A stretch of DNA of 64,000 nt, taken from Muricea muricata. Lineage: Eukaryota > Cnidaria > Anthozoa > Malacalcyonacea > Plexauridae. Location of the stretch: NCBI GenBank assembly GCA_963855995.1, contig OY979717.1:39739957-39803956 (forward strand), written 5' to 3'. A model generated the notes under the pieces. It was given only the letters and a program-made list of their open reading frames with translations. It did no database searches and was not told the origin of the DNA. Positions 7,853-20,983 of this stretch are shown here, piece by piece; position 1 is the first letter of the stretch; the number at the start of each line of letters is the position of its first letter. Made by a program: the position numbers and the translations under genes.

Positions 7853-8250
7853 TTTTCCAGTGTTTTGACTTTACCGAATGCTAAAAGGACTTTGCCGCAC
7901 TAGTAAAAGCATTGGTGGAAAGAACACCTTGCCAAATAGCAATTACAAAAGTTGAACCTAATTGGTTAATGATAAATGCGATTAAAGGATTAAGGAAGTA
8001 GGAGGTACAAATGCTAAGTGCCGCTAAAGTACCAGCGAAATCTTTGATCGCCTCTATTTTCTAAAGAGAACTTTGTGCAATTCTCAATACAAAGTGAGCT
8101 TTCCAGCTCGTACGTTTTTAACCAATTTTGCCCAAACTTTGTCACAATATAGGGAGGTAGTTAAGGAGTAAAAACGTGTTTGGAAATTTTTTCTAACGTG
8201 ATATTTTTTGAGTTATGATAGTTTTTCTCAATGCACTCCCGAACAGAAGG
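7853..8250. other. Spacer at the right end of the unit
   Basis: A plus frame from 7885 to 8001 (38 codons, no initiating ATG) and an opposite minus frame are both open, but neither carries a motif. The last 250 bases read as non-coding AT-rich sequence that runs without a break into the next unit. Confidence 0.4.
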
Positions 8251-8680
8251 AACACTAAAGTTGCCTGGCTTATATCTCAGCTATAACGCAACCTGTCAAA
8301 AAATGCGAACACGTTTTTGTAACTTGATTATCAGAGATTCGGAAAATGTTAATTTGGAAGTTTCTGCGTAAATCTGGCGAAGGAGAAAACTCGTCGCGTC
8401 CAAGACTGCCAATTCTCAAAAACCACGCGACTATCGCTATAATTTTAAACTCTCCTACATGGTTTTAAGTCCCATATTTCTACAGCTATCAAGCAATATT
8501 TCTGCCAAATTTGAGAGACGTTCCGTTAAAACTGACTGAATAGTGAATGTTTTTTGTGCCAAAGGCACCTATCATATAATGTAACCTTAATATTTCAAAA
8601 GTTATAAGGCTTTGAATATTAAAAAAACGAGAATATTGATAGTATATAGTACATTTCCCTAAAGTTAGTGTAGAAGTGCA

Positions 8681-8747
8681 TGTAGCCGAGTTGTACTGGT
8701 CCCGTCTTGCAGTCGCTGTGTGCCAGGTTTGATTCCTGGCTTCGACC
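8681..8747 (+). mobile_element. tRNA-like SINE head, unit 2
   Basis: A box, B box and T-arm hairpin are unchanged from unit 1. Confidence 0.6.
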
Positions 8748-9485
8748 ATGTTTTGCTGACTCTGTCGAATATTTTTTTCTTTGCCAAAAATGCATTTATA
8801 ATGTATTTTCTTTCACAGTTCACTGTAACGCACTATTTTTATTGATTTTTATTTTTTAAGAAAATATATTTCAACGCTTTTTCGTACAAAGACACGAGCA
8901 TCTAATTTTTGCAATGTCAGCATTTTCAGTTTTCATTAAATTCTCATGCATTTATGCTATGTTCTTTTCAAGTAACTTGTATAATATGCAATACAAAATG
9001 CTTGCATCTATACACTTTTTCCAAAATGACAATAACATGTTTAAAAGTAAAAAATATATCGTCATGGAAACATCGTGAAATTTTTAGTGTTTGCAAGTGC
9101 TTCTTACATGCATTATTAGCTCAGAGTTTCAAGTGTTATTTTATTAAGAATTGCGCTTAAATTTTGAAATTTCACTTGACAGTTTTTTACTAACGAAATT
9201 TTTTTTTAATCACTTTACTTTTTCAAGTGTTATTTATCAGAGTTTATAAATAAAAGGCGACATTTGTAAAATTTAGAAAAAACACTTTGAAATTTTTTAA
9301 CGAGATTTTTTAAGATTAACTGTGTCCTAAGAAAACAAACTATGTTTTTATGGTTTTTTAAAACACAATTAACAAGACAGTGATTGCATGTGAGAAAAAT
9401 ATTTATTAAAACATTTATTACAATTATTGTGTCTATTTATATCTTATATTTACTATTTTTATTCAAGTTTTTCATGCAACAGTTC

Positions 9486-10481
9486 TTATTTATTCTTTTT
9501 GTCCTTTCCTTTTTTCAGTGTCTTCTTGATTGTCGTCTTGCTTGTCGTTGCCACGTCTTCTTCATCGTCGACAAGCAGCTCGAGTCCCTGTCGTAATCGT
9601 TTCGGCTTCGATTTGCCTCGCTTCTCTTTCATGGTTCGTTTCGGATTTTCTCTCTCCTCATCTGAAGAAGATTGTGATGATTGCGACGAAAAGGCTGATG
9701 ACGGCATTTGCGATGCTTTCACGTCTGCTCTTACGTCTGCTCTTTTCATTGGGGAATCAAACTGCTTGAGGAGATCTTTGTGCCGGTTGTTTACTTCTTT
9801 GGTGCTGTCTACCAAGGACACTTGATACAATGAAATCACGCATCGATTCGATGTCTGAGTTCTTCTTGAACACTGCATCGCTGCCGGTTTCCGATGCTTC
9901 GACCAGTTCTGCGTACCGTTCTGGATCTTGCACTAACGTTCTCGCCACGATTAGCTGTACTGCTGTCGCGAACATTGCACCACCAACATGAAACATTTCG
10001 TCCACGATGCTGTCCAGGTCTTCGTGATCCTGAAACAGGAACTTCAGCACGTCCAATACATCTTTTTGAGACGCAGAGGTTACATCATCTTTATGGAGTT
10101 TCTTCAGCGGCTTGTTTAAATCGGACATTTCACTGACGAACTTCTTAACAGTTTCTGGCACAAAGACTTTCTGGTCCTTGTTCATCATAATCTTCATGTT
10201 CTTCGTAACAGTTCCTGAAAGCTCAGAAAGGGCCACTTTCGGTCGTAACAGCCACTCGCAGGAATATGGTTTACCCTTTTCAACACTGTTTCTGGCGATG
10301 GCGGTCCATCTGCTTCGCCATACGGTCGGATGAGTTGGCGTGTGAATTGTTGGAAAAATCCAACACCACCTCCTGGGGAACGGGCTTTCCCAGGCTGCTG
10401 AATGCACTTTTCTTGATTTTGAATTCTTAGGTTTTTTTCTGATTTGCCAACTTGCTTCCTTGATGTTTGAGAAGATAGCAT
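9486..10481 (-). CDS. Probable nuclear protein with basic/acidic tail, family unknown (unit 2, intact tail)
   Basis: Best reference copy, family not recognised. Exon 1 is 10275-10481 (69 codons), the putative intron is 10222-10274, and exon 2 starts at 10221 with codon phase 0. The central part (about 130 residues) is rich in Lys, Asp, Glu and hydrophobics with no Cys/His ligand pattern and no membrane segment. The tail, about 100 residues to the stop at 9486-9488, runs SSQSSQSSSDEE, then KRGKSKPKRLR, then LLVDDEEDV, then a Lys-rich end; this composition suggests nuclear location. The middle-to-tail junction near 9816-9818 needs either a second short intron or a +1 shift. The antisense strand shows a spurious Ser-rich frame. 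Neighbours: its own CCAAT/TATA promoter on the right; no gene for 990 bases on the left. Confidence 0.5.
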
Positions 10482-12730
10482 TGCTCATAATTTCAAGCCT
10501 ATTTATACAGTGTAATGCACTGACAATAAGCCATGTCATTGGCTAAATTATAAGCGCTATTATTATTGGACAAAAAATTATGCGTTTTGATTGGTTGATT
10601 GCGATCCTCAAGTTATCCTGCCATTCTAGCCTTATTATTGGACAGAAAAATACGCAATTTGATTGGTTCATTATGATCCTGCCGTTTGTCCTCACAGGTC
10701 CGCCTACAGGATAGATACTTTGTAACACTTTGCATATTCAAATCATGCATTTTGATTGGTCCATTGCGATCCTCAAGTTACCCTACCATTCTAGCCTTAT
10801 TATTGGACAGAAAAATATGAAAATTTTAGTTTGTGTATACGCTAAGCGATTTTGAGTATGAATTTCAGGGCCATTTTCCGCCTAACCTTTTACATATCAT
10901 CTACTGCAAACTATACTCCGCATGTGCTCAGGCAATTTGTACATTGGTGTCTGTCAACAGAACCTACATTTTACTCAGCCGTGCCATGGTTACAAACACC
11001 TAAAGACTTAATTACTTTACACATTTTGTGGGTTGTAATGTTTAAGCAATCCGCGTTAATATATCTAAATTCGTTCGTGAAATATTTAAGTTTTCATACG
11101 TGAAGCGGAATTTTAGTTTGTGTATATGCTAAGGGATTTTGGGTATGAACGTTGCCATTTCCCGCGTGACGTTTTACATATCATCTACTACAAACTATAC
11201 TTGGCATATAGCATTTCTTATAAGCCTTCTAGAGTAGCTATCCGCGTTAATATATCTAAATTCGTTCGTGAAATATTTAAGTTTTCGTACGCGAAGGGAA
11301 ATTTTAGTTTGTGTATATGCTAAGCGATTTTGAGTACGAATTTCAGTGCCAATTTCCACGTAACTTTTTTAGCACTTTCGTCCTATACAAAATGTTACAT
11401 GTTCGCTCAATATTTTTACTTTGCCTTAACTTTCTATACAAACAACAGTGTATGATTTATGCTTGTAAGTTGCCAGAGCACAAGCTTCCATTCATGCCAT
11501 AACGCCTTGTGGTATATCCATTGCCTCATTTTGAACATTGAGGCAACTTTAACATTAGTGGCATATTGGTATTACATATTGTCACTATTTTCTCGAAAAG
11601 GAAATATTACTAATACTAGAAGTTACTATCGCAAGGAAAGTGCTGCCGTACCACCTATGCATTGACTATACCAACTTATTAACATCATTTTACACACTGT
11701 ACAAATGAATTTATTTTGTTTAAAATATTTGAAATTACAATATGCTATAAATTAATTACTATATACTATAAAGTGCACTTTGAATTACATTTGTGCACTG
11801 TTATCGATTCTTGGTGCCAATAATAATTTTCAACATATCAATGGAAGTCATACCAGACTTCAAGAAGGAAATATGTCTTTCAAGGTGATACACACCTTCT
11901 TTCTTGCAATATTATTTCCAGGTAATTTAAATAATGATAGTAGTCAACAGTATGATTTTTTGTCGAATATGTAGATGTTCCAAATTTATTTAGCATGTAT
12001 GTAGTATCGATTAACTAGTTAGCATGTAGTATCGATTAACTAGTTAGCATGTAGTATCGATAACTTGTTATGGTACTGTACATGTACGGATATAATCTTG
12101 GTATACAAATTTGTCCCAGATGTGCATGTTGTAGTTTGAAAATAAGTATGGTAATTTAACAATACTGTGCTTGGCATATTCCATCCAATTACATACATTA
12201 TGATGAACTCAAAATCCATCCATTTGGTGGATTTGAAACAGGGAATGTTAGGTACAGGAACTTAATAATACATGGATAACACATTCCATCCATTGCATAT
12301 GATGTACTATTCCATACAATCTTGAAAATTAGCATTTTTTGTTGAGAATTTCCCTCCTATTTTTAGATATGGTGTAACATATCCAGATTATAATATGACT
12401 GTAATAACCATTTGATTTTATCCAGCAGTTTGGTATCTTTTATGTTTTATCCAGAAGTTTTGCAACATATGGCACCTTTCAGATCAATCTGGATTGCAAA
12501 GAAATAATTGATAATATTTAATTAGAAACATAAATAAATGAAATGGGAGGGATTTCTTTTCTTGCAAACCATTATTTTTATCCATACAGTGATAACAATG
12601 AGTAAAGTAGTTATTATTTTGTAAATTAAATTATTATATCTTAAAAGGTATATAGCCAATTACATACAAGATTATGACAGGGATCCACATATTGAATCCC
12701 TCTATTGTTAAAACTCAATAGTTTCCTGTT

Positions 12731-13465
12731 CTAAATGCACTGGTAGTAATACAAGTATTGTTCTAACTCTAGAATATTGGCAAATTTCATTACAACAGCA
12801 GTGCCATTAGGATTAGGATTAGGCATGCCATTCAAGTCTCTAGCATGGGAGTCAATCAAATAGAAAAATTCTGTTTGCTTAATTAAGGCCATCATATAGC
12901 CTTCCAAAATTAAAATAGCATAACTATCATTAAAAAATGCATTCAAAAGTGCTGTGTGAATATTATAATAATGAGATTCAATCTCTCCTTCCATTATAAC
13001 AAGACCTTGACACTCATCACCATACTTTACATACAAAATTTGGTTTTCATTTTTTTGCTCAATGGGTTCAATAGAAACTGGTAAATTATCATTGTTTCGT
13101 GCCTGAGATGGCTCCACCACAATGGGCATATCATTGTTATTTTGTGCTACCACAACGGGTAATCTAACAGTCTGTAAATTGACTGTGTCGATTATATCGT
13201 ACGAAAACATGCTCGAACAGCCTGAAACACTAACAACTTTTGACAAGTTATCTATAGACAAAAACTCGACATCCTGTTCTAAGACAATTAAGCCTTTATT
13301 CAGTGCTTTTAAGTACATTTGGTCACCTTGTGATAGAACATCAAACATTGTTGTCGACCAATCGATCAGTGGGTTATTTTGGGCTGTAATAATTGCCGCT
13401 AAACTCATAAAAGCGCACTGCTTTCCCCTAGTTTGAATGCTAAAACGTTCATCGCCTTGGTGCAT
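12731..13465 (-). CDS. Papain-like cysteine protease (unit 2), intact
   Basis: All putative catalytic residues (Gln3, Cys17, Asp205, His207) are kept. It differs from the unit 1 protein at Leu113 to Met, inside the repeated linker, plus a silent Leu codon change near 13336. Confidence 0.6.
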   Translation of the reverse strand: MHQGDERFSIQTRGKQCAFMSLAAIITAQNNPLIDWSTTMFDVLSQGDQMYLKALNKGLIVLEQDVEFLSIDNLSKVVSVSGCSSMFSYDIIDTVNLQTVRLPVVVAQNNNDMPIVVEPSQARNNDNLPVSIEPIEQKNENQILYVKYGDECQGLVIMEGEIESHYYNIHTALLNAFFNDSYAILILEGYMMALIKQTEFFYLIDSHARDLNGMPNPNPNGTAVVMKFANILELEQYLYYYQCI

Positions 13466-14346
13466 AGTAGCACAAAGAAATAAAGCTATATTTACCTGAT
13501 TTTTCTATCTTCTAAAAAGTTTTGTAAATTTTCGCTTGACCCTTGAGTCTTCACAGGAGACCACATGGAATGAAATGCGTGCGCATTACAAACGAAATTT
13601 GTTCGATTCCCAACCCCTTGTTTTCACAAACGTAGCTAAATTCGTCCTCCCGGAAATACGACATCTTAACAGACAGACAGACAGACGGACACAAATCGAG
13701 ATTTCGACTATACATAGATCGGGGCGAAAGACTGGGTCGAGTGGGCTCTGGGAAAACCACGCTCGTCGTCAAGAATAGTGTGCTGCCTCACTGGCGCTCG
13801 GCAGCAAAGAGGTCATCCCGAACAACGGGAGTACGTTACTGAAGCTTAATGCGTCAATCATCGGCCTACCCTTGGGTCCGACCCTCGGGGACCCACGGGG
13901 ATTTGTATCAAATATCAATCGAAATCCCACAAATACCCCAGGGTATGGAGAATGATCTGGAAGTCAAAAACTAGATAATACCCCAACCCCTGGGGATATA
14001 TTGTTAAAAAGATTCATAATATGTGTTAGCAAAAATTTTTAGGGCATAACGGTTGCTGCATTAAATGCCTGAATGAATTTTGAGATTCACAAACTGTCCT
14101 TTTACATTATCAGTTGGTACTGAAAATTTCCCAGAGGTCTTGAATAGCGCATTGAGAAGTAGCACATACTTTGTTTTATGCAATCAGGATACCCATGGAT
14201 ATCCCAAAAACGCTTCTTGATTATTAATACTGTAGACATCCTACACAGCTGCAATTGCAAGCACAAACATGTCAAGAATAATCATGCAATGTAAAATATA
14301 CTGAACTGTGTGCACAGGAATCCGAAAAAACATTCAGTTTATATTT

Positions 14347-15384
14347 TTAAACATCTTTACAATTAAAACAAATAAATGTATCCACATTTTGAGCTTTCTT
14401 TTTGCTAACTTTGACACATGGTCCATGGTGCCAAACAAAACATAATGGTCCCTGCTTGTCATGCTGTATCATGAATCTATAAGAAAGGAACACATTTATA
14501 GTTCAAAGTAAGAAATTTGTAGCTATCTGAAATTAGAATATGCCCCCCCCCCAAATGCACACATTATCAATATCTAGGCAGGCTATATATTATATATGAA
14601 TTGTACGACGATCAGAAATGAAGTTGCGGCTTAATTAATAGAAATTACTAATGCTAACCCATTTTCGTCCTTCTGGCAATGACACCACAATGGTTCAAGG
14701 TCTTCATTAAGAGATGAGGTCGTTTCATCTACTTCTGGTTGTTCGGTTTCTAAAGGACAAAGTTTTGTTAAAAATTATGATGAAACATAAGTATGCAATA
14801 CACAGAGTAACATTGATTAAAAAATATTTATGAAACCTGAAATTGGTCTGTTTGCTTTTAGCCTTTTCTCTGCTGTCTTGTTTGCCCTTGTCTTTGCAGC
14901 CTTTTTTACACCTGCTTTACGTCTATCTGATATAGACTGCATATGTTTCTTCCATATTTCCACTTTGTCTTCAGGAAGCAGACAAGTCTTCGCTAACTCT
15001 CCTACGTCATATTTGCCCGCCTTAAAAGCATTTTCTAAGTACTCTCTTGGAGGAACCTTCATGAAATTGATTTCTTTATGCTTGTTATAATGTTGCAAAT
15101 GTTCATCTGGTGGTAGGAAGTGACCAAAGCAGTCACCTTGACATGTCTTGGCAAGCTGAGCCATTCCACGGACGATTATGATCAGGTACCGGTATTGGCA
15201 AGTATGACAATGGTGGTCCACATTCATACCAGCATTTCTCTTCTAAAGGTTTCCCAGATAAACGCACGGGATGTGGGCATCCATTCTGATAACACGGTGG
15301 TAATTGAAAATGTAATTTTTTGGTAAGCCCTTGACCATGTGCCTTCCCCGGAGATTCCAAATCTCTTGAAGTTGAAATTACCAA
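14347..15384 (-). pseudogene. Cys/His-rich PHD-finger gene, frameshifted (unit 2)
   Basis: Same three exons and the same extra base (near 15147). Differs from unit 1 by Ala to Thr in the N-terminal part. Confidence 0.55.
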
Positions 15385-15652
15385 TTTTGAGCTTTTTATC
15401 GATTTTTACTAATTAATTAGCGAGCTTTCGAAATATGCAAAAAAAATTTTAAAATTTTAAAACGCAAAAGAGATATGGGCAAATGTATTAAAGTTGCTAA
15501 ATATTTTGCCGCGAAAGTTGCATTTGAGATTGGCATTTTCTGTTAACACGTTCATCAAAATTATCCGGTCGAGGTGACAGTATGTGGCCATTTGTTTTGC
15601 TTTCTACATCAGATCCTATTTCGCATGCTGATACGTAGCTATAACACTGATT

Positions 15653-15948
15653 ATGAATCCTGGAAAAGGTAAAAATAAAAAAAATACGAATACATTTTGA
15701 AAACGTTAGTAGAAAGCGACCGTGGTTCTTGGTTTAATCAGGAAGAACAGTGGCAGTCAAATGACTCAACTAGCATGGCTTCAAGTTTAAGCTCGTTGTC
15801 TTCTAGCACAAGGAAGCTAAAAGCGAGTAAGCAGTCCTATTTAAATGATAGCTTTACTGCGTCAAGCGACAGTGAAACAGACTATTCCGGTTCAAGCGAG
15901 GAAATCAGCGTGACATTTACAAGTGTGATATTGCCTATGCGCCAATAA
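15653..15948 (+). CDS. Small Ser-rich protein (unit 2)
   Basis: Only a silent change (tac to tat near 15840) relative to unit 1; same intron or A-run ambiguity. Confidence 0.35.
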
Positions 15949-16933
15949 AATAAAATTTACTCGAGAACAAACATTTTATCCAAAAGGGTTTGTTTGCTTG
16001 TATTTCCGTCCTCACTATCTGCGTCCGTTGTTTCAGTCCATCTCCTTTTATGCCCAGACGATTATGAGGTTTCCTGGCCTTGTTTGCTTTTGCGTGTAAC
16101 CGGCATTTTTCCAGTGTTTTGACTTTACCGAATGCTAAAAGGACTTTGCCGCACTAGTAAAAGCATTGGTGGAAAGAACACCTTGCCAAATAGCAATTAC
16201 AAAAGTTGAACCTAATTGGTTAATGATAAATGCGATTAAAGGATTAAGGAAGTAGGAGGTACAAATGCTAAGTGCCGCTAAAGTACCAGCGAAATCTTTG
16301 ATCGCCTCTATTTTCTAAAGAGAACTTTGTGCAATTCTCAATACAAAGTGAGCTTTCCAGCTCGTACGTTTTTAACCAATTTTGCCCAAACTTTGTCACA
16401 ATATAGGGAGGTAGTTAAGGAGTAAAAACGTGTTTGGAAATTTTTTCTAACGTGATATTTTTTGAGTTATGATAGTTTTTCTCAATGCACTCCCGAACAG
16501 AAGGAACACTAAAGTTGCCTGGCTTATATCTCAGCTATAACGCAACCTGTCAAAAAATGCGAACACGTTTTTGTAACTTGATTATCAGAGATTCGGAAAA
16601 TGTTAATTTGGAAGTTTCTGCGTAAATCTGGCGAAGGAGAAAACTCGTCGCTCCAAGACTGCCAATTCTCAAAAACCACGCGACTATCGCTATAATTTTA
16701 AACTCTCCTACATGGTTTTAAGTCCCATATTTCTACAGCTATCAAGCAATATTTCTGCCAAATTTGAGAGACGTTCCGTTAAAACTGACTGAATAGTGAA
16801 TGTTTTTTGTGCCAAAGGCACCTATCATATAATGTAACCTTAATATTTCAAAAGTTATAAGGCTTTGAATATTAAAAAAACGAGAATATTGATAGTATAT
16901 AGTACATTTCCCTAAAGTTAGTGTAGAAGTGCA

Positions 16934-17000
16934 TGTAGCCGAGTTGTACTGGTCCCGTCTTGCAGTCGCTGTGTGCCAGGTTTGATTCCTGGCTTCGACC
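16934..17000 (+). mobile_element. tRNA-like SINE head, unit 3
   Basis: Same A-box and B-box sequence. It was inherited with the unit, not inserted separately. Confidence 0.6.
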
Positions 17001-17738
17001 ATGTTTTGCTGACTCTGTCGAATATTTTTTTCTTTGCCAAAAATGCATTTATAATGTATTTTCTTTCACAGTTCACTGTAACGCACTATTTTTATTGATT
17101 TTTATTTTTTAAGAAAATATATTTCAACGCTTTTTCGTACAAAGACACGAGCATCTAATTTTTGCAATGTCAGCATTTTCAGTTTTCATTAAATTCTCAT
17201 GCATTTATGCTATGTTCTTTTCAAGTAACTTGTATAATATGCAATACAAAATGCTTGCATCTATACACTTTTTCCAAAATGACAATAACATGTTTAAAAG
17301 TAAAAAATATATCGTCATGGAAACATCGTGAAATTTTTAGTGTTTGCAAGTGCTTCTTACATGCATTATTAGCTCAGAGTTTCAAGTGTTATTTTATTAA
17401 GAATTGCGCTTAAATTTTGAAATTTCACTTGACAGTTTTTTACTAACGAAATTTTTTTTTAATCACTTTACTTTTTCAAGTGTTATTTATCAGAGTTTAT
17501 AAATAAAAGGCGACATTTGTAAAATTTAGAAAAAACACTTTGAAATTTTTTAACGAGATTTTTTAAGATTAACTGTGTCCTAAGAAAACAAACTATGTTT
17601 TTATGGTTTTTTAAAACACAATTAACAAGACAGTGATTGCATGTGAGAAAAATATTTATTAAAACATTTATTACAATTATTGTGTCTATTTATATCTTAT
17701 ATTTACTATTTTTATTCAAGTTTTTCATGCAACAGTTC

Positions 17739-18734
17739 TTATTTATTCTTTTTGTCCTTTCCTTTTTTCAGTGTCTTCTTGATTGTCGTCTTGCTTGTCG
17801 TTGCCACGTCTTCTTCATCGTCGACAAGCAGCTCGAGTCCCTGTCGTAATCGTTTCGGCTTCGATTTGCCTCGCTTCTCTTTCATGGTTCGTTTCGGATT
17901 TTCTCTCTCCTCATCTGAAGAAGATTGTGATGATTGCGACGAAAAGGCTGATGACGGCATTTGCGATGCTTTCACGTCTGCTCTTACGTCTGCTCTTTTC
18001 ATTGGGGAATCAAACTGCTTGAGGAGATCTTTGTGCCGGTTGTTTACTTCTTTGGTGCTGTCTACCAAGGACACTTGATACAATGAAATCACGCATCGAT
18101 TCGATGTCTGAGTTCTTCTTGAACACTGCATCGCTGCCGGTTTCCGATGCTTCGACCAGTTCTGCGTACCGTTCTGGATCTTGCACTAACGTTCTCGCCA
18201 CGATTAGCTGTACTGCTGTCGCGAACATTGCACCACCAACATGAAACATTTCGTCCACGATGCTGTCCAGGTCTTCGTGATCCTGAAACAGGAACTTCAG
18301 CACGTCCAATACATCTTTTTGAGACGCAGAGGTTACATCATCTTTATGGAGTTTCTTCAGCGGCTTGTTTAAATCGGACATTTCACTGACGAACTTCTTA
18401 ACAGTTTCTGGCACAAAGACTTTCTGGTCCTTGTTCATCATAATCTTCATGTTCTTCGTAACAGTTCCTGAAAGCTCAGAAAGGGCCACTTTCGGTCGTA
18501 ACAGCCACTCGCAGGAATATGGTTTACCCTTTTCAACACTGTTTCTGGCGATGGCGGTCCATCTGCTTCGCCATACGGTCGGATGAGTTGGCGTGTGAAT
18601 TGTTGGAAAAATCCAACACCACCTCCTGGGGAACGGGCTTTCCCAGGCTGCTGAATGCACTTTTCTTGATTTTGAATTCTTAGGTTTTTTTCTGATTTGC
18701 CAACTTGCTTCCTTGATGTTTGAGAAGATAGCAT
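17739..18734 (-). CDS. Probable nuclear protein, unit 3 copy
   Basis: Predicted protein unchanged from unit 2, including the putative 53-nt intron and the middle-to-tail junction. Untouched by the lesion that breaks the protease in this unit. Confidence 0.45.
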
Positions 18735-20983
18735 TGCTCATAATTTCAAGCCTATTTATACAGTGTAATGCACTGACAATAAGCCATGTCATTGGCTAAA
18801 TTATAAGCGCTATTATTATTGGACAAAAAATTATGCGTTTTGATTGGTTGATTGCGATCCTCAAGTTATCCTGCCATTCTAGCCTTATTATTGGACAGAA
18901 AAATACGCAATTTGATTGGTTCATTATGATCCTGCCGTTTGTCCTCACAGGTCCGCCTACAGGATAGATACTTTGTAACACTTTGCATATTCAAATCATG
19001 CATTTTGATTGGTCCATTGCGATCCTCAAGTTACCCTACCATTCTAGCCTTATTATTGGACAGAAAAATATGAAAATTTTAGTTTGTGTATACGCTAAGC
19101 GATTTTGAGTATGAATTTCAGGGCCATTTTCCGCCTAACCTTTTACATATCATCTACTGCAAACTATACTCCGCATGTGCTCAGGCAATTTGTACATTGG
19201 TGTCTGTCAACAGAACCTACATTTTACTCAGCCGTGCCATGGTTACAAACACCTAAAGACTTAATTACTTTACACATTTTGTGGGTTGTAATGTTTAAGC
19301 AATCCGCGTTAATATATCTAAATTCGTTCGTGAAATATTTAAGTTTTCATACGTGAAGCGGAATTTTAGTTTGTGTATATGCTAAGGGATTTTGGGTATG
19401 AACGTTGCCATTTCCCGCGTGACGTTTTACATATCATCTACTACAAACTATACTTGGCATATAGCATTTCTTATAAGCCTTCTAGAGTAGCTATCCGCGT
19501 TAATATATCTAAATTCGTTCGTGAAATATTTAAGTTTTCGTACGCGAAGGGAAATTTTAGTTTGTGTATATGCTAAGCGATTTTGAGTACGAATTTCAGT
19601 GCCAATTTCCACATAACTTTTTTAGCACTTTCGTCCTATACAAAATGTTACATGTTCGCTCAATATTTTTACTTTGCCTTAACTTTCTATACAAACAACA
19701 GTGTATGATTTATGCTTGTAAGTTGCCAGAGCACAAGCTTCCATTCATGCCATAACGCCTTGTGGTATATCCATTGCCTCATTTTGAACATTGAGGCAAC
19801 TTTAACATTAGTGGCATATTGGTATTACATATTGTCACTATTTTCTCGAAAAGGAAATATTACTAATACTAGAAGTTACTATCGCAAGGAAAGTGCTGCC
19901 GTACCACCTATGCATTGACTATACCAACTTATTAACATCATTTTACACACTGTACAAATGAATTTATTTTGTTTAAAATATTTGAAATTACAATATGCTA
20001 TAAATTAATTACTATATACTATAAAGTGCACTTTGAATTACATTTGTGCACTGTTATCGATTCTTGGTGCCAATAATAAGTTTCAACATATCAATGGAAG
20101 TCATACCAGACTTCAAGAAGGAAATATGTCTTTCAAGGTGATACACACCTTCTTTCTTGCAATATTATTTCCAGGTAATTTAAATAATGATAGTAGTCAA
20201 CAGTATGATTTTTTGTCGAATATGTAGATGTTCCAAATTTATTTAGCATGTATGTAGTATCGATTAACTAGTTAGCATGTAGTATCGATTAACTAGTTAG
20301 CATGTAGTATCGATAACTTGTTATGGTACTGTACATGTACGGATATAATCTTGGTATACAAATTTGTCCCAGATGTGCATGTTGTAGTTTGAAAATAAGT
20401 ATGGTAATTTAACAATACTGTGCTTGGCATATTCCATCCAATTACATACATTATGATGAACTCAAAATCCATCCATTTGGTGGATTTGAAACAGGGAATG
20501 TTAGGTACAGGAACTTAATAATACATGGATAACACATTCCATCCATTGCATATGATGTACTATTCCATACAATCTTGAAAATTAGCATTTTTTGTTGAGA
20601 ATTTCCCTCCTATTTTTAGATATGGTGTAACATATCCAGATTATAATATGACTGTAATAACCATTTGATTTTATCCAGCAGTTTGGTATCTTTTATGTTT
20701 TATCCAGAAGTTTTGCAACATATGGCACCTTTCAGATCAATCTGGATTGCAAAGAAATAATTGATAATATTTAATTAGAAACATAAATAAATGAAATGGG
20801 AGGGATTTCTTTTCTTGCAAATCATTATTTTTATCCATACAGTGATAACAATGAGTAAAGTAGTTATTATTTTGTAAATTAAATTATTATATCTTAAAAG
20901 GTATATAGCCAATTACATACAAGATTATGACAGGGATCCACATATTGAATCCCTCTATTGTTAAAACTCAATAGTTTCCTGTT

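Larger units (their letters stand above)
1..8250. repeat. Array unit 1 (8250 bp, most diverged copy)
   Basis: This unit carries more private substitutions than the others. It also has a 4-bp deletion near 1402 (one tctc missing from the tctctctcc run), which breaks the C-terminal frame of the minus-strand gene at 1236-2227. It has the gcgtcc form near 151 seen in units 2, 4 and 6, but Leu113 in the protease like units 3 and 5, so it predates or straddles the type A/B split. Confidence 0.95.
8251..16504. repeat. Array unit 2 (8254 bp, type A)
   Basis: Type A markers: gcgtcc near 8400, Asn in the small plus frame near 11820, aaaccatt near 12567, and Met113 in the protease. First half of the first 16,509-bp dimer. 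It differs from unit 4 by at least two substitutions (c in atcatgcatttt near 10747; ataagaaagg near 14481). Confidence 0.95.

Noticed and set aside
9427-9825. 132-residue plus frame with long Ser runs
   Set aside because: It is the exact antisense of the acidic/basic tail of the minus-strand nuclear gene; the Ser runs mirror Asp/Glu codons.
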